A stretch of 64,000 nucleotides of DNA. It comes from JBHELB01 sp041859045 (GTDB lineage Bacteria; Hydrogenedentota; Hydrogenedentia; Hydrogenedentales; SLHB01). The stretch is taken from the NCBI GenBank assembly GCA_041859045.1, contig JBHELB010000053.1, positions 62,001 to 126,000 of the forward strand, given 5' to 3'. Shown piece by piece: positions 35,197 to 44,190 of this stretch (within the stretch, counting starts at the first letter, position 1; each line of letters opens with the position of its first letter). Below the pieces are notes generated by a model, which saw nothing but the letters and a program-made list of their open reading frames with translations, ran no database searches and had not been told where the DNA came from. The translations under genes were made by a program, and so were the position numbers.

Positions 35197-38100
35197 ACGC
35201 AAACAACAACGCCGATGCGCGGCCTCTGAATCTGGCGGAACTGCGGTTGCGGTTATCCAGCGCGAAGGGGCCGCGGTACTGGCGGACGCTCGAGGAAATC
35301 GCCCAGACGCCGGAATTCGAAGAGCTGCTGCATCGGGAATTTCCGACCGACGCCTCCCTTTGGCACGACCCGGTAGGCCGCCGCGGATTCATCAAGGTCA
35401 TGGGGGCGTCGCTGGCGTTAATGGGACTGACGGCGTGTTCTCGCCAGCCGACGGAAACCATTCTTCCCTATGTAAAAGCCCCCGAGTCTATGCCGGTGGA
35501 TAAGGCGGTGCCTTATGCGACGGCGCTGCCCTTCGCGGGGTACGCGATTGGCGTGCTCGGGCTGACGTATCAGGGGCGTCCGACGCACCTCGAGGGGAAT
35601 CCCGGCCATCCGGCCAGCCTCGGAAGTCTGGACGTGATCTCTCAGGCATCCATCCTCGATCTGTACGATCCGGATCGTCTTCAACACATCACACGAAACG
35701 GAGGAACGGCATCATGGCCCGAATTCCTGAACGAGTGGAAGAAAACGAGCAATATTCTGAACAGCCGCAATGGCGCGGGGCTTGCCGTGCTCACCGGCAC
35801 GGTGACGTCGCCCACGCTGGCGGCGCAGTTGAAGACCTTGCGCGCGAAATGGCCGATGGCGAAATGGCATCGCTTCGAACCGGCCGCGCCCGTCGCTACG
35901 CAGGCCGGAGTGTTACTCGCCTTCGGTGAAGCCGTGCAGGCACTGTACCGCTTTGAGCGTGCCGACGTGGTCGTGTCGCTCGACGCTCCCTTCCTGGGTG
36001 AGGGACCTGGGCAGATCCGCTATACCCGCGACTTCTCCGCGCGACGCGATCCCAGCCATCCCGAGGGCATGAATCGTCTGTACGTCCTTGAGTCGACTCC
36101 GTCCACCACGGGCGCCGCCGCCGATCATCGGCTGCCGATCCCTTCTGGCCGAATTCCTGTTGTTGCGCTGGCCTTGGCCAATGCCTTGGGAGTCCGAGAT
36201 ATCCAGACACGTCCTACTTCGATTTCGCCGAGCGAACAACGATGGATTGAGGCGATCGCGAGTGATCTTCTGGCCAAGCAAGGGCGCTGTCTGATTCTGT
36301 GCGGCGAGACTCAACCCGCCGCCGTCCATGCCCTGACCCACGCCATGAACGCGGCGCTGGGGAATATCGACAAGACTGTTCTTTACTGCGATCCCGTCGA
36401 GGCCGAACCAACAGACACAAACCTATCGTTCCGCGAACTCGTCGACGACATACACGCGGGGAACGTCAAGACGCTCGTGATGTTGGGCGTGAATCCCGTG
36501 TATGCGGCGCCGACGGACCTGAATTTTGAGGCGGTACTCGAAAAAGTGGAGACGCGCATTGCGCTGACGTCTCACGCTGACGAGACTGCAAAGTTGTGTC
36601 ACTGGGTTTTGCCCGAGGCGCACCCTTTTGAGGCATGGAGCGATGCGCGGGCCTACGACGGGACGATCACCATTGCGCAGCCGCTCGTTGCCCCGCTACA
36701 CGAGGCGTATTCGCCGTATGAACTTTTGTCCGCGTTGATCGAAGACGCTCCGCGCGCGGGGTATGACGTCGTCCGCGCGTACTGGCTTAGCCAATGGCCG
36801 CAAGATTTCCCCGCGCGTTGGCACACGGCGCTGAGCAATGGTCTCATTCCCGATTCCGCCCTGCCGTTGCGTACCCCGGCGCTCAGACCGGCGACCGAAT
36901 GGAACGTTGGGTATCCGCGAGAGGCCGCAAGCGATGAATTGGAACTGGTCTTTCGAACGGACCCTACTGTCTTCGACGGGCGCTACGCCAACAACGGTTG
37001 GCTGCAGGAAACGCCAAAGCCGTTGACAAAATTGACCTGGGACAACGCCGTGCTGTTGTCGCCCGCAACCGCCGAGCGCCTCGGAATCGCCCGCGAGGAT
37101 ATCGTCGAACTCACGGTGGAAGGGCGTAAGATTGAAGCCCCGGCCCTGATCGCGCCCGGACACGCGACTCACTCGCTTACCATTCATCTCGGCTATGGTC
37201 GCAACCGCGTGGGGCACATCGGCAACGATGCAGGCTTTAGCGCATACGCCCTGCGCAGCATGCAGTCTCCCTGGCGTCTTTCCGGCGTCACCGTGCGTAG
37301 CACCGGCGCGCGAAAGCGGCTGGCGCTCACTTCCACGCACCATCTCATGGACGGGCGCGATTTGATTCGAAGCGCAGCAGTGCAAGACTTCATCGAAAAT
37401 CCCGAACTCTTTCACCACGTTGACGCGCACCACTCCAACGGTTCGCTCTATCCTCCCGTAAAGGAATCCGCCCATGCGTGGGGTATGAGCATCGATCTCA
37501 GCCGCTGCACCGGATGCAACGCCTGCGTTGTTGCATGTCAATCGGAGAACAACATCCCCGTTGTGGGCAGAGACCAGGTGCTGGCTGGACGCGAGATGCA
37601 CTGGATTCGCGTGGACCATTATTTCGCGGGCGAACTCGACGCGCCGCAGGCGCTGCACCAGCCGGTGCTGTGCATGCACTGCGAAAATGCGCCGTGTGAA
37701 GTGGTCTGTCCGTCCGCAGCCACGGTGCATAGCGCCGAGGGATTGAACGAGATGGTTTACAACCGCTGCGTCGGTACGCGGTACTGCGCGAACAACTGTC
37801 CATACAAAGTGCGGCGCTTCAATTTTCTCGCCTATACCGATACCAAGACGGAGTCGCTCAAGGCGCAGCGGAATCCTCAGGTCACTGTCCGCACGCGCGG
37901 CGTCATGGAAAAGTGCACGTACTGCGTTCAGCGTATCAACGCCGCGCGCATCGAGGCCAAGAAGGCCGGCCGTCGCATTGCCGACGGCGAAGTCGTCACG
38001 GCGTGTCAGCGGGCGTGCCCGGCGGGCGCCATTGTGTTTGGAGACCTGCACGATCCCAATAGCCGTGTCGCCAAAACAAAGGCCAATCCGCGGCACTACA

Positions 38101-38204
38101 CACTGCTGGAAGAACTAAACGCGCGACCACGCACGGGGTATCTCGGGCGCCTGCGCAATCCCAACCCCGCGCTCGAGGAGAACGAACGTCATGCCGGCGC
38201 CTAA
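35193..38204 (+). CDS. actB: Alternative complex III, iron-sulfur/molybdopterin-like subunit (ActB)
   Basis: The roughly 1003-residue protein has a Tat-like R-R-G-F-I-K-V-M-G signal near residue 69. A molybdopterin-oxidoreductase-like domain follows, which in ActB lacks the cofactor. The C-terminal quarter has four cysteine clusters (C-T-G-C-N-A-C, C-M-H-C-x-x-x-C, C-V-G-T-R-Y-C-A-N-N-C and C-T-Y-C with a late C-Q-R-A-C-P). These hold the [4Fe-4S] and [3Fe-4S] centres. ATG 35193 overlaps the actA stop; ATG 35184 is the alternative. Overlaps actC by 14 bases. Confidence 0.95.
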   Translation: MNANNNADARPLNLAELRLRLSSAKGPRYWRTLEEIAQTPEFEELLHREFPTDASLWHDPVGRRGFIKVMGASLALMGLTACSRQPTETILPYVKAPESMPVDKAVPYATALPFAGYAIGVLGLTYQGRPTHLEGNPGHPASLGSLDVISQASILDLYDPDRLQHITRNGGTASWPEFLNEWKKTSNILNSRNGAGLAVLTGTVTSPTLAAQLKTLRAKWPMAKWHRFEPAAPVATQAGVLLAFGEAVQALYRFERADVVVSLDAPFLGEGPGQIRYTRDFSARRDPSHPEGMNRLYVLESTPSTTGAAADHRLPIPSGRIPVVALALANALGVRDIQTRPTSISPSEQRWIEAIASDLLAKQGRCLILCGETQPAAVHALTHAMNAALGNIDKTVLYCDPVEAEPTDTNLSFRELVDDIHAGNVKTLVMLGVNPVYAAPTDLNFEAVLEKVETRIALTSHADETAKLCHWVLPEAHPFEAWSDARAYDGTITIAQPLVAPLHEAYSPYELLSALIEDAPRAGYDVVRAYWLSQWPQDFPARWHTALSNGLIPDSALPLRTPALRPATEWNVGYPREAASDELELVFRTDPTVFDGRYANNGWLQETPKPLTKLTWDNAVLLSPATAERLGIAREDIVELTVEGRKIEAPALIAPGHATHSLTIHLGYGRNRVGHIGNDAGFSAYALRSMQSPWRLSGVTVRSTGARKRLALTSTHHLMDGRDLIRSAAVQDFIENPELFHHVDAHHSNGSLYPPVKESAHAWGMSIDLSRCTGCNACVVACQSENNIPVVGRDQVLAGREMHWIRVDHYFAGELDAPQALHQPVLCMHCENAPCEVVCPSAATVHSAEGLNEMVYNRCVGTRYCANNCPYKVRRFNFLAYTDTKTESLKAQRNPQVTVRTRGVMEKCTYCVQRINAARIEAKKAGRRIADGEVVTACQRACPAGAIVFGDLHDPNSRVAKTKANPRHYTLLEELNARPRTGYLGRLRNPNPALEENERHAGA

Positions 38205-39570
38205 TGTACGTGAAGTGGACGCAGACCTTCTTCTACGCCCTGGCTACACGTACGCCTCGTTGACCGACGAAATCGCCGGAGTCGTCGACACGCGCCGCAC
38301 CCCGCTTATCTGGCCGGTGGTCTTCGCCGTTGGCGCGTTGTTGTCGTTGGTGTTGACCGTATCCATCGCCTATCTGCTCTGGATGGGCATTGGTATCTGG
38401 GGCAACAACAGTCCGGTAGGGTGGGGATTCGACATCGCCAATTTTGTCTGGTGGGTCGGCATCGCACACGCGGGAACGCTGATTTCGTCAATGCTGCTGG
38501 TGTTTAACCAACCGTGGCGCAACTCGATCAATCGCTTCGCCGAGGCGATGACCGTGTTTTCCATCGCCTGCGCTGGACTTTTCCCATTGCTGCACACCGG
38601 GCGGCCCTGGGTGGCCTTCTTTCTTTTTCCATACCCCAGCACGCTGGGCATGTGGCCCCAGTTTCTCAGCCCGCTCATGTGGGACGTTTTCGCGATCAAT
38701 ACATATATGACGGTTTCGGCGTTGTTCTGGTACGTAGGCCTCATTCCCGACCTCGCTACACTGCGGGATCGTGCGCGAAATCCGCTAGCACGCTATGGAT
38801 TCGCGATTGCGGCATTGGGCTGGCGAGGCAGCGCACGGCATTGGAGCCTCTACATGACTGCGTACAAACTGCTCGCGGGCATTTCGACCGCGCTCGTGGT
38901 TTCCGTATGCGGGATCGTCAGTCTCGACTTTGCCACCAGCGTTCTGCCCGGTTGGCACGTTACCATATTTCCGCCGTATTTTTTGTTTGGCGCGGTCTAC
39001 TGCGGCTTCGCCATGCTCTTTGTACTGCTGATTCCTGTGCGGCGGGCGTACCGCCTTGAGGGCGTCATCACAACACGTCACCTCGATCTGATGGCGCGCG
39101 TCATGCTCGTCATTGGATTCGGCGTCGCCTACATCTACGTGATGGAAATCTTTGGCGCGTACTACAGCGGCAACTTCTTTGAGCGCTTCATGTTCGACAC
39201 CCGCATGCACGGACCCTATGGATGGATGTACGCCGTGCTCATCCTTTTCAACGTGGTGATTCCGCAGGCGCTCTGGTTCCGCGCGGTGCGCACCTCCCCC
39301 ATCGCGTTGTTTTTAGTTTCGGCCATCGTCGTTGTGGGGATGTGGTTCGAGCGCTTCGTCATTGTCGTCGGAAGTCTATACCGCGACTTTCTTCCCTCTT
39401 CATGGGGGATGTACTACCCGACCGTGTGGGACTGGGGCATGTTCCTGGGGACGGTTGGTCTGTTCCTTTGTTTGATGTTTCTGTTTATCCGCGTGCTGCC
39501 TATGGTCAATCTATTTGAGGTGCGCCATCTCATCCCCACGCGTGCGACTTCGAGAGAAAACGCATCATGA
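38191..39570 (+). CDS. actC: Alternative complex III, NrfD-like membrane subunit (ActC)
   Basis: The 459-residue protein has about ten membrane helices and belongs to the NrfD/PsrC family. ActC carries the quinol-binding site that receives electrons from menaquinol or ubiquinol. Conserved features include the V-G-I-A-H-A-G-T segment early and the G-A-Y-Y-S-G loop later. The gene overlaps both neighbours, as is standard for this operon. It is the counterpart of ActF encoded further on. Confidence 0.95.
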   Translation: MPAPNVREVDADLLLRPGYTYASLTDEIAGVVDTRRTPLIWPVVFAVGALLSLVLTVSIAYLLWMGIGIWGNNSPVGWGFDIANFVWWVGIAHAGTLISSMLLVFNQPWRNSINRFAEAMTVFSIACAGLFPLLHTGRPWVAFFLFPYPSTLGMWPQFLSPLMWDVFAINTYMTVSALFWYVGLIPDLATLRDRARNPLARYGFAIAALGWRGSARHWSLYMTAYKLLAGISTALVVSVCGIVSLDFATSVLPGWHVTIFPPYFLFGAVYCGFAMLFVLLIPVRRAYRLEGVITTRHLDLMARVMLVIGFGVAYIYVMEIFGAYYSGNFFERFMFDTRMHGPYGWMYAVLILFNVVIPQALWFRAVRTSPIALFLVSAIVVVGMWFERFVIVVGSLYRDFLPSSWGMYYPTVWDWGMFLGTVGLFLCLMFLFIRVLPMVNLFEVRHLIPTRATSRENAS

Positions 39571-40121
39571 ACGAAGTTCCTCCAAAGTCCCCCAGTGGCC
39601 TCCACGGTATCGCGGCGCGGTTCGCGACGCCCGAAGCCCTCTTGGCGGCAACACGACAGGCCAAGGTCGCGGGATACTCCGCGATGGACGCCTACACGCC
39701 GTTCCCTGTGCATGGACTCGATGAGGCCTTAGGGGGACGCTCCAACCACGTGCCTTTGATTTCCCTGTTGGGCGGAATCGTGGGTGCATTGGGCGGATTC
39801 GGTCTTCAGTATTACGCCCACGTCATCGCGTATCCAATGAACATTGGGGGGCGACCAGAATTCACGTGGGTGGGATTCCTTCCCATCACCTTCGAATGTC
39901 TAGTCATTGGGGCTGCGTTTGGTGCGGCGCTTGGAATGCTCGCCCTAAACGGGCTCCCACGCCTGCATCATCCTATCTTCAACGCCCCCGAGATCGAGCG
40001 CGTTACGACCGACGCCTTTGTGTTGTGCGTCGAAGCCGCTGACCCTGCGTTCGAGGCTCAACGTGTGCGTCGCTTTTTTGAAGAACAGAAGGCTGAAGCC
40101 GTGATGGATGTCATGTCGTGA
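39567..40121 (+). CDS. actD: Alternative complex III, DUF3341 subunit (ActD)
   Basis: The 184-residue protein has the DUF3341 layout: an N-terminal soluble part (A-R-F-A-T-P-E-A-L-L-A-A, A-Y-T-P-F-P-V-H-G-L), two membrane helices between about 60 and 135, and a cytoplasmic tail. It is the peripheral ActD subunit of the complex. ATGA at 39567-39570 couples it to actC, and its stop overlaps the GTG of actE. Confidence 0.93.
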   Translation: MNEVPPKSPSGLHGIAARFATPEALLAATRQAKVAGYSAMDAYTPFPVHGLDEALGGRSNHVPLISLLGGIVGALGGFGLQYYAHVIAYPMNIGGRPEFTWVGFLPITFECLVIGAAFGAALGMLALNGLPRLHHPIFNAPEIERVTTDAFVLCVEAADPAFEAQRVRRFFEEQKAEAVMDVMS

Positions 40122-40762
40122 GCAATTTAGCAGCGAAACAGATTAGGTTTACACTTCGTTCCGTGGCGGTGGCGGCGGTGTTGCTCCTCGCGTTGACAGG
40201 TTGCCACCGCGATATGTGGGACCAAGCCAAGTACACGCCGATGTCGAAAAGCGCCCTGTTCGCCGACGGGTCCGCCGCGCAGATGCCAGTTCCGGGAACG
40301 GTCCCCTACCAATCGCCACGTACGGACGATGCCCTGCATACGGGCCTGCAGGACGGGCAGTGGGTGGCGGAGTATCCAATGCAGGTCGACGAGGCCTTTG
40401 TTCGCCGTGGGAAGACGGCATACGAGGTGAATTGCGCCGCGTGCCATGGACGTGCCGGTGATGGTCAAGGGATTGTGATCCGGCGCGGTATCGCCAAAGA
40501 CGCCGCGGCGGTGGGCATGAAGCAGCCGCCGTCATATCACATTGATCGGTTACGCCACGCGCCGCCCGGGTATTTTGTCGACGTAATGACGCGCGGCTTT
40601 GGACAGATGTATCCCGCGGCAAGTCGGCTGACGCCAGATGAGCGGTGGGCCATCGCGGCGTATGTGCGCACGCTTCAGTACAGTCAGTTTTTCCCCGCGG
40701 ACGAATTGACGCCCGAACAGCGCAGCCGCCTGAATGCCGGCGCACCGGAGAACACTCCATGA
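40118..40762 (+). CDS. actE: Alternative complex III, monohaem cytochrome c lipoprotein (ActE)
   Basis: The 214-residue protein has a lipobox (A-L-T-G-C) at about residue 29 and one haem site C-A-A-C-H, with a candidate axial Met in F-G-Q-M-Y. ActE carries electrons from ActA toward the oxidase. GTG 40118 overlaps the stop of actD, and its stop overlaps ATG 40759 of actF. Confidence 0.93.
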   Translation: MSNLAAKQIRFTLRSVAVAAVLLLALTGCHRDMWDQAKYTPMSKSALFADGSAAQMPVPGTVPYQSPRTDDALHTGLQDGQWVAEYPMQVDEAFVRRGKTAYEVNCAACHGRAGDGQGIVIRRGIAKDAAAVGMKQPPSYHIDRLRHAPPGYFVDVMTRGFGQMYPAASRLTPDERWAIAAYVRTLQYSQFFPADELTPEQRSRLNAGAPENTP

Positions 40763-41928
40763 GTCCTCGTCCAAAACTCCTCGCGCTAAAGCGACCCGCG
40801 CTCCTTGCGGGCGTGGTGGGATTCGCCCTATGGGCGCTGTCGCTCGTGCAGTCGCCGCGCGACGCGCTGCAGGCTTACCACACGGCCTACCTCGCTGTGC
40901 TGGGCATTCCCCTCGGCGCGCTCGGCTTACTTTTCATCCACCACACGATCACGAGCCGCTGGGGTTTCGGCGTGCAGCGTATTCTGGAAGCCGCGTCGGG
41001 CACGCTACCGTTGATGGCAGTGCTATTTATCCCTGTGCTGATCGGGCAACGATTTATCTTCCCGTGGATCGAGGATCCGGGATTAACGCACGAGAAATCG
41101 CTGTATCTCAACCCGATGGCCTTCACTGCGCGCGCTGTCCTCTATCTTGCGGCATGGGGTCTCTGTGCGCGCGCCATGATCGATCTCTCACGGCGGCGCG
41201 ACAACGCCGCCAACGGCCTGCAGCAAACCGTCGCACTCCGCCGCCTTAGTTACGCGGGCATGCTGGGCCTTGTTTTCCTCGGAACCTTTGCCTGTTTTGA
41301 CTGGGTTATGTCGCTCGACCCGAGTTTCAACTCCGCGATCTTCGGCGCGGCGTTTCTCGTAGGCGCGGGCTGTGCTGGACTTGCGGTGACGCTCCTCACT
41401 GCCGTGGCGCTTCGTCACACGGCCCCGCTGGACAGCCTTCTGAGCAAGGAACGCCTCGCGGATCTCGGTTCACTGCTTTTTGGGTTTGTCATTCTCTGGG
41501 CATACGTCAGTTTCTCGCAGTATGTGGTTGTTTGGTATGGAAATCTTCCCGAGGATGCCGGTTGGTTCCTAGCTCGGCAGCAAGGTCCCCTGGGCGCAGT
41601 CGCGGCGCTGGTCGTTGTAGGGCACTTTGCGCTTCCTTTCCTGCTCCTGCTCTTTCGCCGCATCAAGCGCATGCCGCTTCTTCTCGCGGCGATCGCGGCG
41701 GAGGTTGTCCTCATGCGTTTTCTTGACACCTGCTGGGCCGTGCAACCTGCTTTTCGTCCTGCCGCGTTTCCCGTGAACTGGCCTACGGCTGCGGCGCTGC
41801 TAGGCTTTGTCGGCCTGTGGGCGGCGTTCTATCTGCGCGGTCTTGCGGCAGTGCCATTGGTGTGTCGCAACGATCCTCGCTGGGAACGGGCGTTTGCCGA
41901 GCAACATGAGGCAACACACCATGCATAG
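40759..41928 (+). CDS. actF: Alternative complex III, second NrfD-like subunit (ActF)
   Basis: The 389-residue protein has about ten membrane helices and is the second NrfD-like subunit. ActF usually lacks the quinol site and may take part in proton movement. ATG 40759 overlaps the actE stop; the frame is open further upstream inside actE, but has no ribosome-binding site. It ends against the next small membrane protein by an 8-base overlap. Confidence 0.93.
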   Translation: MSPRPKLLALKRPALLAGVVGFALWALSLVQSPRDALQAYHTAYLAVLGIPLGALGLLFIHHTITSRWGFGVQRILEAASGTLPLMAVLFIPVLIGQRFIFPWIEDPGLTHEKSLYLNPMAFTARAVLYLAAWGLCARAMIDLSRRRDNAANGLQQTVALRRLSYAGMLGLVFLGTFACFDWVMSLDPSFNSAIFGAAFLVGAGCAGLAVTLLTAVALRHTAPLDSLLSKERLADLGSLLFGFVILWAYVSFSQYVVVWYGNLPEDAGWFLARQQGPLGAVAALVVVGHFALPFLLLLFRRIKRMPLLLAAIAAEVVLMRFLDTCWAVQPAFRPAAFPVNWPTAAALLGFVGLWAAFYLRGLAAVPLVCRNDPRWERAFAEQHEATHHA

Positions 41929-42352
41929 TCCTTCGCCAGAAGACCCGCGGGCACTCGCCGAAGCGCGCAAGAAAGGGTATGAACTGCGCGATACGAACGT
42001 TCGTTTCGCGGCAGTATTTGTCTTTCTGATTGCCCTGCTCGGCGTCATAGGCGTCGCCGCGCTGTGGCCGCTCTACCGCCTTTGGGAGGCGCACAACCCG
42101 GGAATCCGCGCCACTCCGTCCCTCGTACGCCCCGCCGCGCCACTGCTGGAACCCCTTCCCGCGACCGACTTGCCGGGTGTGCAAGCAGAGGAAGACGCAC
42201 GCCTTACCTCGTATGGCTGGATTAACAAAGACGCCCGCGTTGTTCATATACCGGTGGAAGAAGCAATACGCGCCGTGGGCGCGAAAGGACTTCCGAAGTG
42301 GCCGGTCGCTGCGCCGACGGTATTTCCGGAGAGCGCAGTTACTGCCGAATGA
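41921..42352 (+). CDS. Small membrane protein of the respiratory operon
   Basis: The 143-residue protein (ATG 41921; ATG 41906 is possible) has a charged N-terminus and one membrane helix at about 26-48. A proline-rich extracytoplasmic tail follows, ending with I-P-V-E-E-A-I-R-A-V. I do not recognise a named family. Its place between actF and sco, with overlap, suggests an accessory subunit or assembly factor of the quinol oxidase/oxygen reductase pair. Confidence 0.6.
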   Translation: MHSPSPEDPRALAEARKKGYELRDTNVRFAAVFVFLIALLGVIGVAALWPLYRLWEAHNPGIRATPSLVRPAAPLLEPLPATDLPGVQAEEDARLTSYGWINKDARVVHIPVEEAIRAVGAKGLPKWPVAAPTVFPESAVTAE

Positions 42353-42367
42353 TCGGGGGCTGAGGAC

Positions 42368-43231
42368 ATGGTCGGTATGCTCGCATTTCAACGCTTCGCG
42401 CACGCACGGCTCTTTGCGGTTGCGCTGTTGTTTCTACTTGCGGCGGAGGTCGCGGGCGCCCAGTTGGCTACGCCTGCCGTGGGGCCTGTGCCGAACGTCG
42501 GGATCGACCAGAAACTCGGCGCGCAGATACCGTTGGACCTTCCGTTCGTTGATCAGGATGGCCGTCAGGTTACCCTCCGCGATTACATGACCGGAACCCG
42601 CCCAGTGATTATTACGCCGGTCTATTACGGCTGTCCGATGCTTTGTACGGAAATTCTCAACGGCGTAGCGGAAACCCTCAAACAACTGCGCCTGACTCCC
42701 GGAAAAGACTACGAGGTGCTCACGTTTAGCTTTGATCCTGAAGACACTTCTGAACTCGCCGCGACCAAGCGGGCCAATTATCTTAAAGAGCTGGGCCGTC
42801 CCGAGATGGAGCAGGGATGGCATTTTCTCGTTGGGCCCGAGTCCTCATCGGCCGCCCTCACGCAGGCCCTGGGGTTCCGGTACCAATACGACGAGAAAAC
42901 CGGCGAGTATGCCCACGCCAGCGGCATCATGATTCTCACACCAAGCGGAGTCGTGTCACGCTACTTTTTTGGTATCGAATACCCCGAAAAAGACGTGCGG
43001 TTGAGTCTCGTGGAAGCCTCTGGCGGAAAAGTCGGGCGTCTGGTGGATCAACTCATGCTCCTTTGCTACCACTTCGATCCCACGACAGGCGCATATACGG
43101 TTACCATCATGCGCGTGCTGCGTGTGGCGGGCATCGCGGCGGTCGCCGCCATCGCCGCGATCATTTGCGGACTGCTCCTTGTTGAGCGTCGCGCCTCGCG
43201 CCGGCGCGGCGCGGCAGAGAACCCTGCATGA
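42368..43231 (+). CDS. SCO1/SenC-family copper chaperone
   Basis: The 287-residue protein has a signal helix, a thioredoxin-like domain with copper motif C-P-M-L-C near residue 93 and a downstream His. It ends in a C-terminal membrane helix (about 250-272), which is less usual since most SCO proteins are anchored only at the N-terminus. SCO proteins load the CuA centre of the oxidase. The start may be ATG 42368 or 42377. The coxB start overlaps its stop. Confidence 0.93.
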   Translation: MVGMLAFQRFAHARLFAVALLFLLAAEVAGAQLATPAVGPVPNVGIDQKLGAQIPLDLPFVDQDGRQVTLRDYMTGTRPVIITPVYYGCPMLCTEILNGVAETLKQLRLTPGKDYEVLTFSFDPEDTSELAATKRANYLKELGRPEMEQGWHFLVGPESSSAALTQALGFRYQYDEKTGEYAHASGIMILTPSGVVSRYFFGIEYPEKDVRLSLVEASGGKVGRLVDQLMLLCYHFDPTTGAYTVTIMRVLRVAGIAAVAAIAAIICGLLLVERRASRRRGAAENPA

Positions 43232-44190
43232 ACAATACGCCCCCTGTTTTCCCTCAGCAGGCGTCCGATTATGCGGTGCAAGTGGACCTCCTGTACCTCG
43301 CGCTAATCGGAATGAGCGTGTTCTTCCTCGTCTTGATTGGCTTCTTGCTGGCGTACTTCGCTATCCGGTATCGCAAGAGCGCCAAGGTCGATCGCACCTA
43401 CACCAAGACGGAAAATACGCCGCTCGAAATCACCTGGGTGATTGCGGCCACCGTGATCGCGGTAGGCATCTTCGCGTGGGCGGCCTATCTCTTCCTGCAA
43501 TACGCCACCGCGCCGCAGACCGGTATGGAAATATTGGTCACCGGGAAACAGTGGATGTGGAAAATGCAGCAGCCCAACGGCAAGCGCGAGATCAACGAAC
43601 TGCATATTCCGGTCGGAAAGCCTGTAACGCTCACGATGACTTCCGAAGATGTCATTCACTCCTTCTTTGTGCCCGCCTTTCGCGTGAAGAAGGACGTGCT
43701 TCCAGGCAAATTCACCACGCTGTCGTTTACCCCGACCAAGGCGGGTGTTTACGACATCTTCTGCGCGGAGTACTGCGGCACAGAGCATTCACTAATGAAA
43801 GGTGTCCTCTACGTTCAATCGGAAGCCGACTATGATGCGTGGCTCCGTACCGGCGTCACCGCGGAAAGCTCACCGGCCGTGGTAGGCGAACGTGTGTTTA
43901 CCCGCATGGGCTGCGCGGCCTGCCATCAACCCGTGGCGACAGCGCGAGGGCCATCGCTGCATGGCCTCTTCGGCTCGCAAGTGCCGCTGCAGAACGGCCA
44001 ATCCGTACTCGCTGACGAGGAGTATTTGCGGGAGTCCATCATGAACCCGGCTGCCAAACTCGTCTCGGGATATCCGAATCTGATGCCGACGTACCAGAAT
44101 CAACTCGCACAGGAAGATCTGATGAGTCTTATCGCCTACCTAAAGAGTCTCAAGACCGAGTCCATGGTCACAGCGGATGCGACGCCATGA
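43228..44190 (+). CDS. coxB: caa3-type cytochrome c oxidase subunit II with fused cytochrome c
   Basis: The 320-residue protein has two N-terminal membrane helices, then the cupredoxin CuA domain with C-A-E-Y-C-G-T-E-H and a downstream Met ligand. The aromatic run K-Q-W-M-W takes electrons from the haem. A C-terminal cytochrome c domain follows (C-A-A-C-H at about 229, axial Met in N-L-M-P-T). The fusion defines a caa3 oxidase. Overlaps both neighbours by 4 bases. Confidence 0.95.
   Translation: MNNTPPVFPQQASDYAVQVDLLYLALIGMSVFFLVLIGFLLAYFAIRYRKSAKVDRTYTKTENTPLEITWVIAATVIAVGIFAWAAYLFLQYATAPQTGMEILVTGKQWMWKMQQPNGKREINELHIPVGKPVTLTMTSEDVIHSFFVPAFRVKKDVLPGKFTTLSFTPTKAGVYDIFCAEYCGTEHSLMKGVLYVQSEADYDAWLRTGVTAESSPAVVGERVFTRMGCAACHQPVATARGPSLHGLFGSQVPLQNGQSVLADEEYLRESIMNPAAKLVSGYPNLMPTYQNQLAQEDLMSLIAYLKSLKTESMVTADATP

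Noticed and set aside
36696..38096. 466-codon open frame opposite actB
   Set aside because: Antisense to the iron-sulfur part of actB with all cysteine motifs intact on the other strand.
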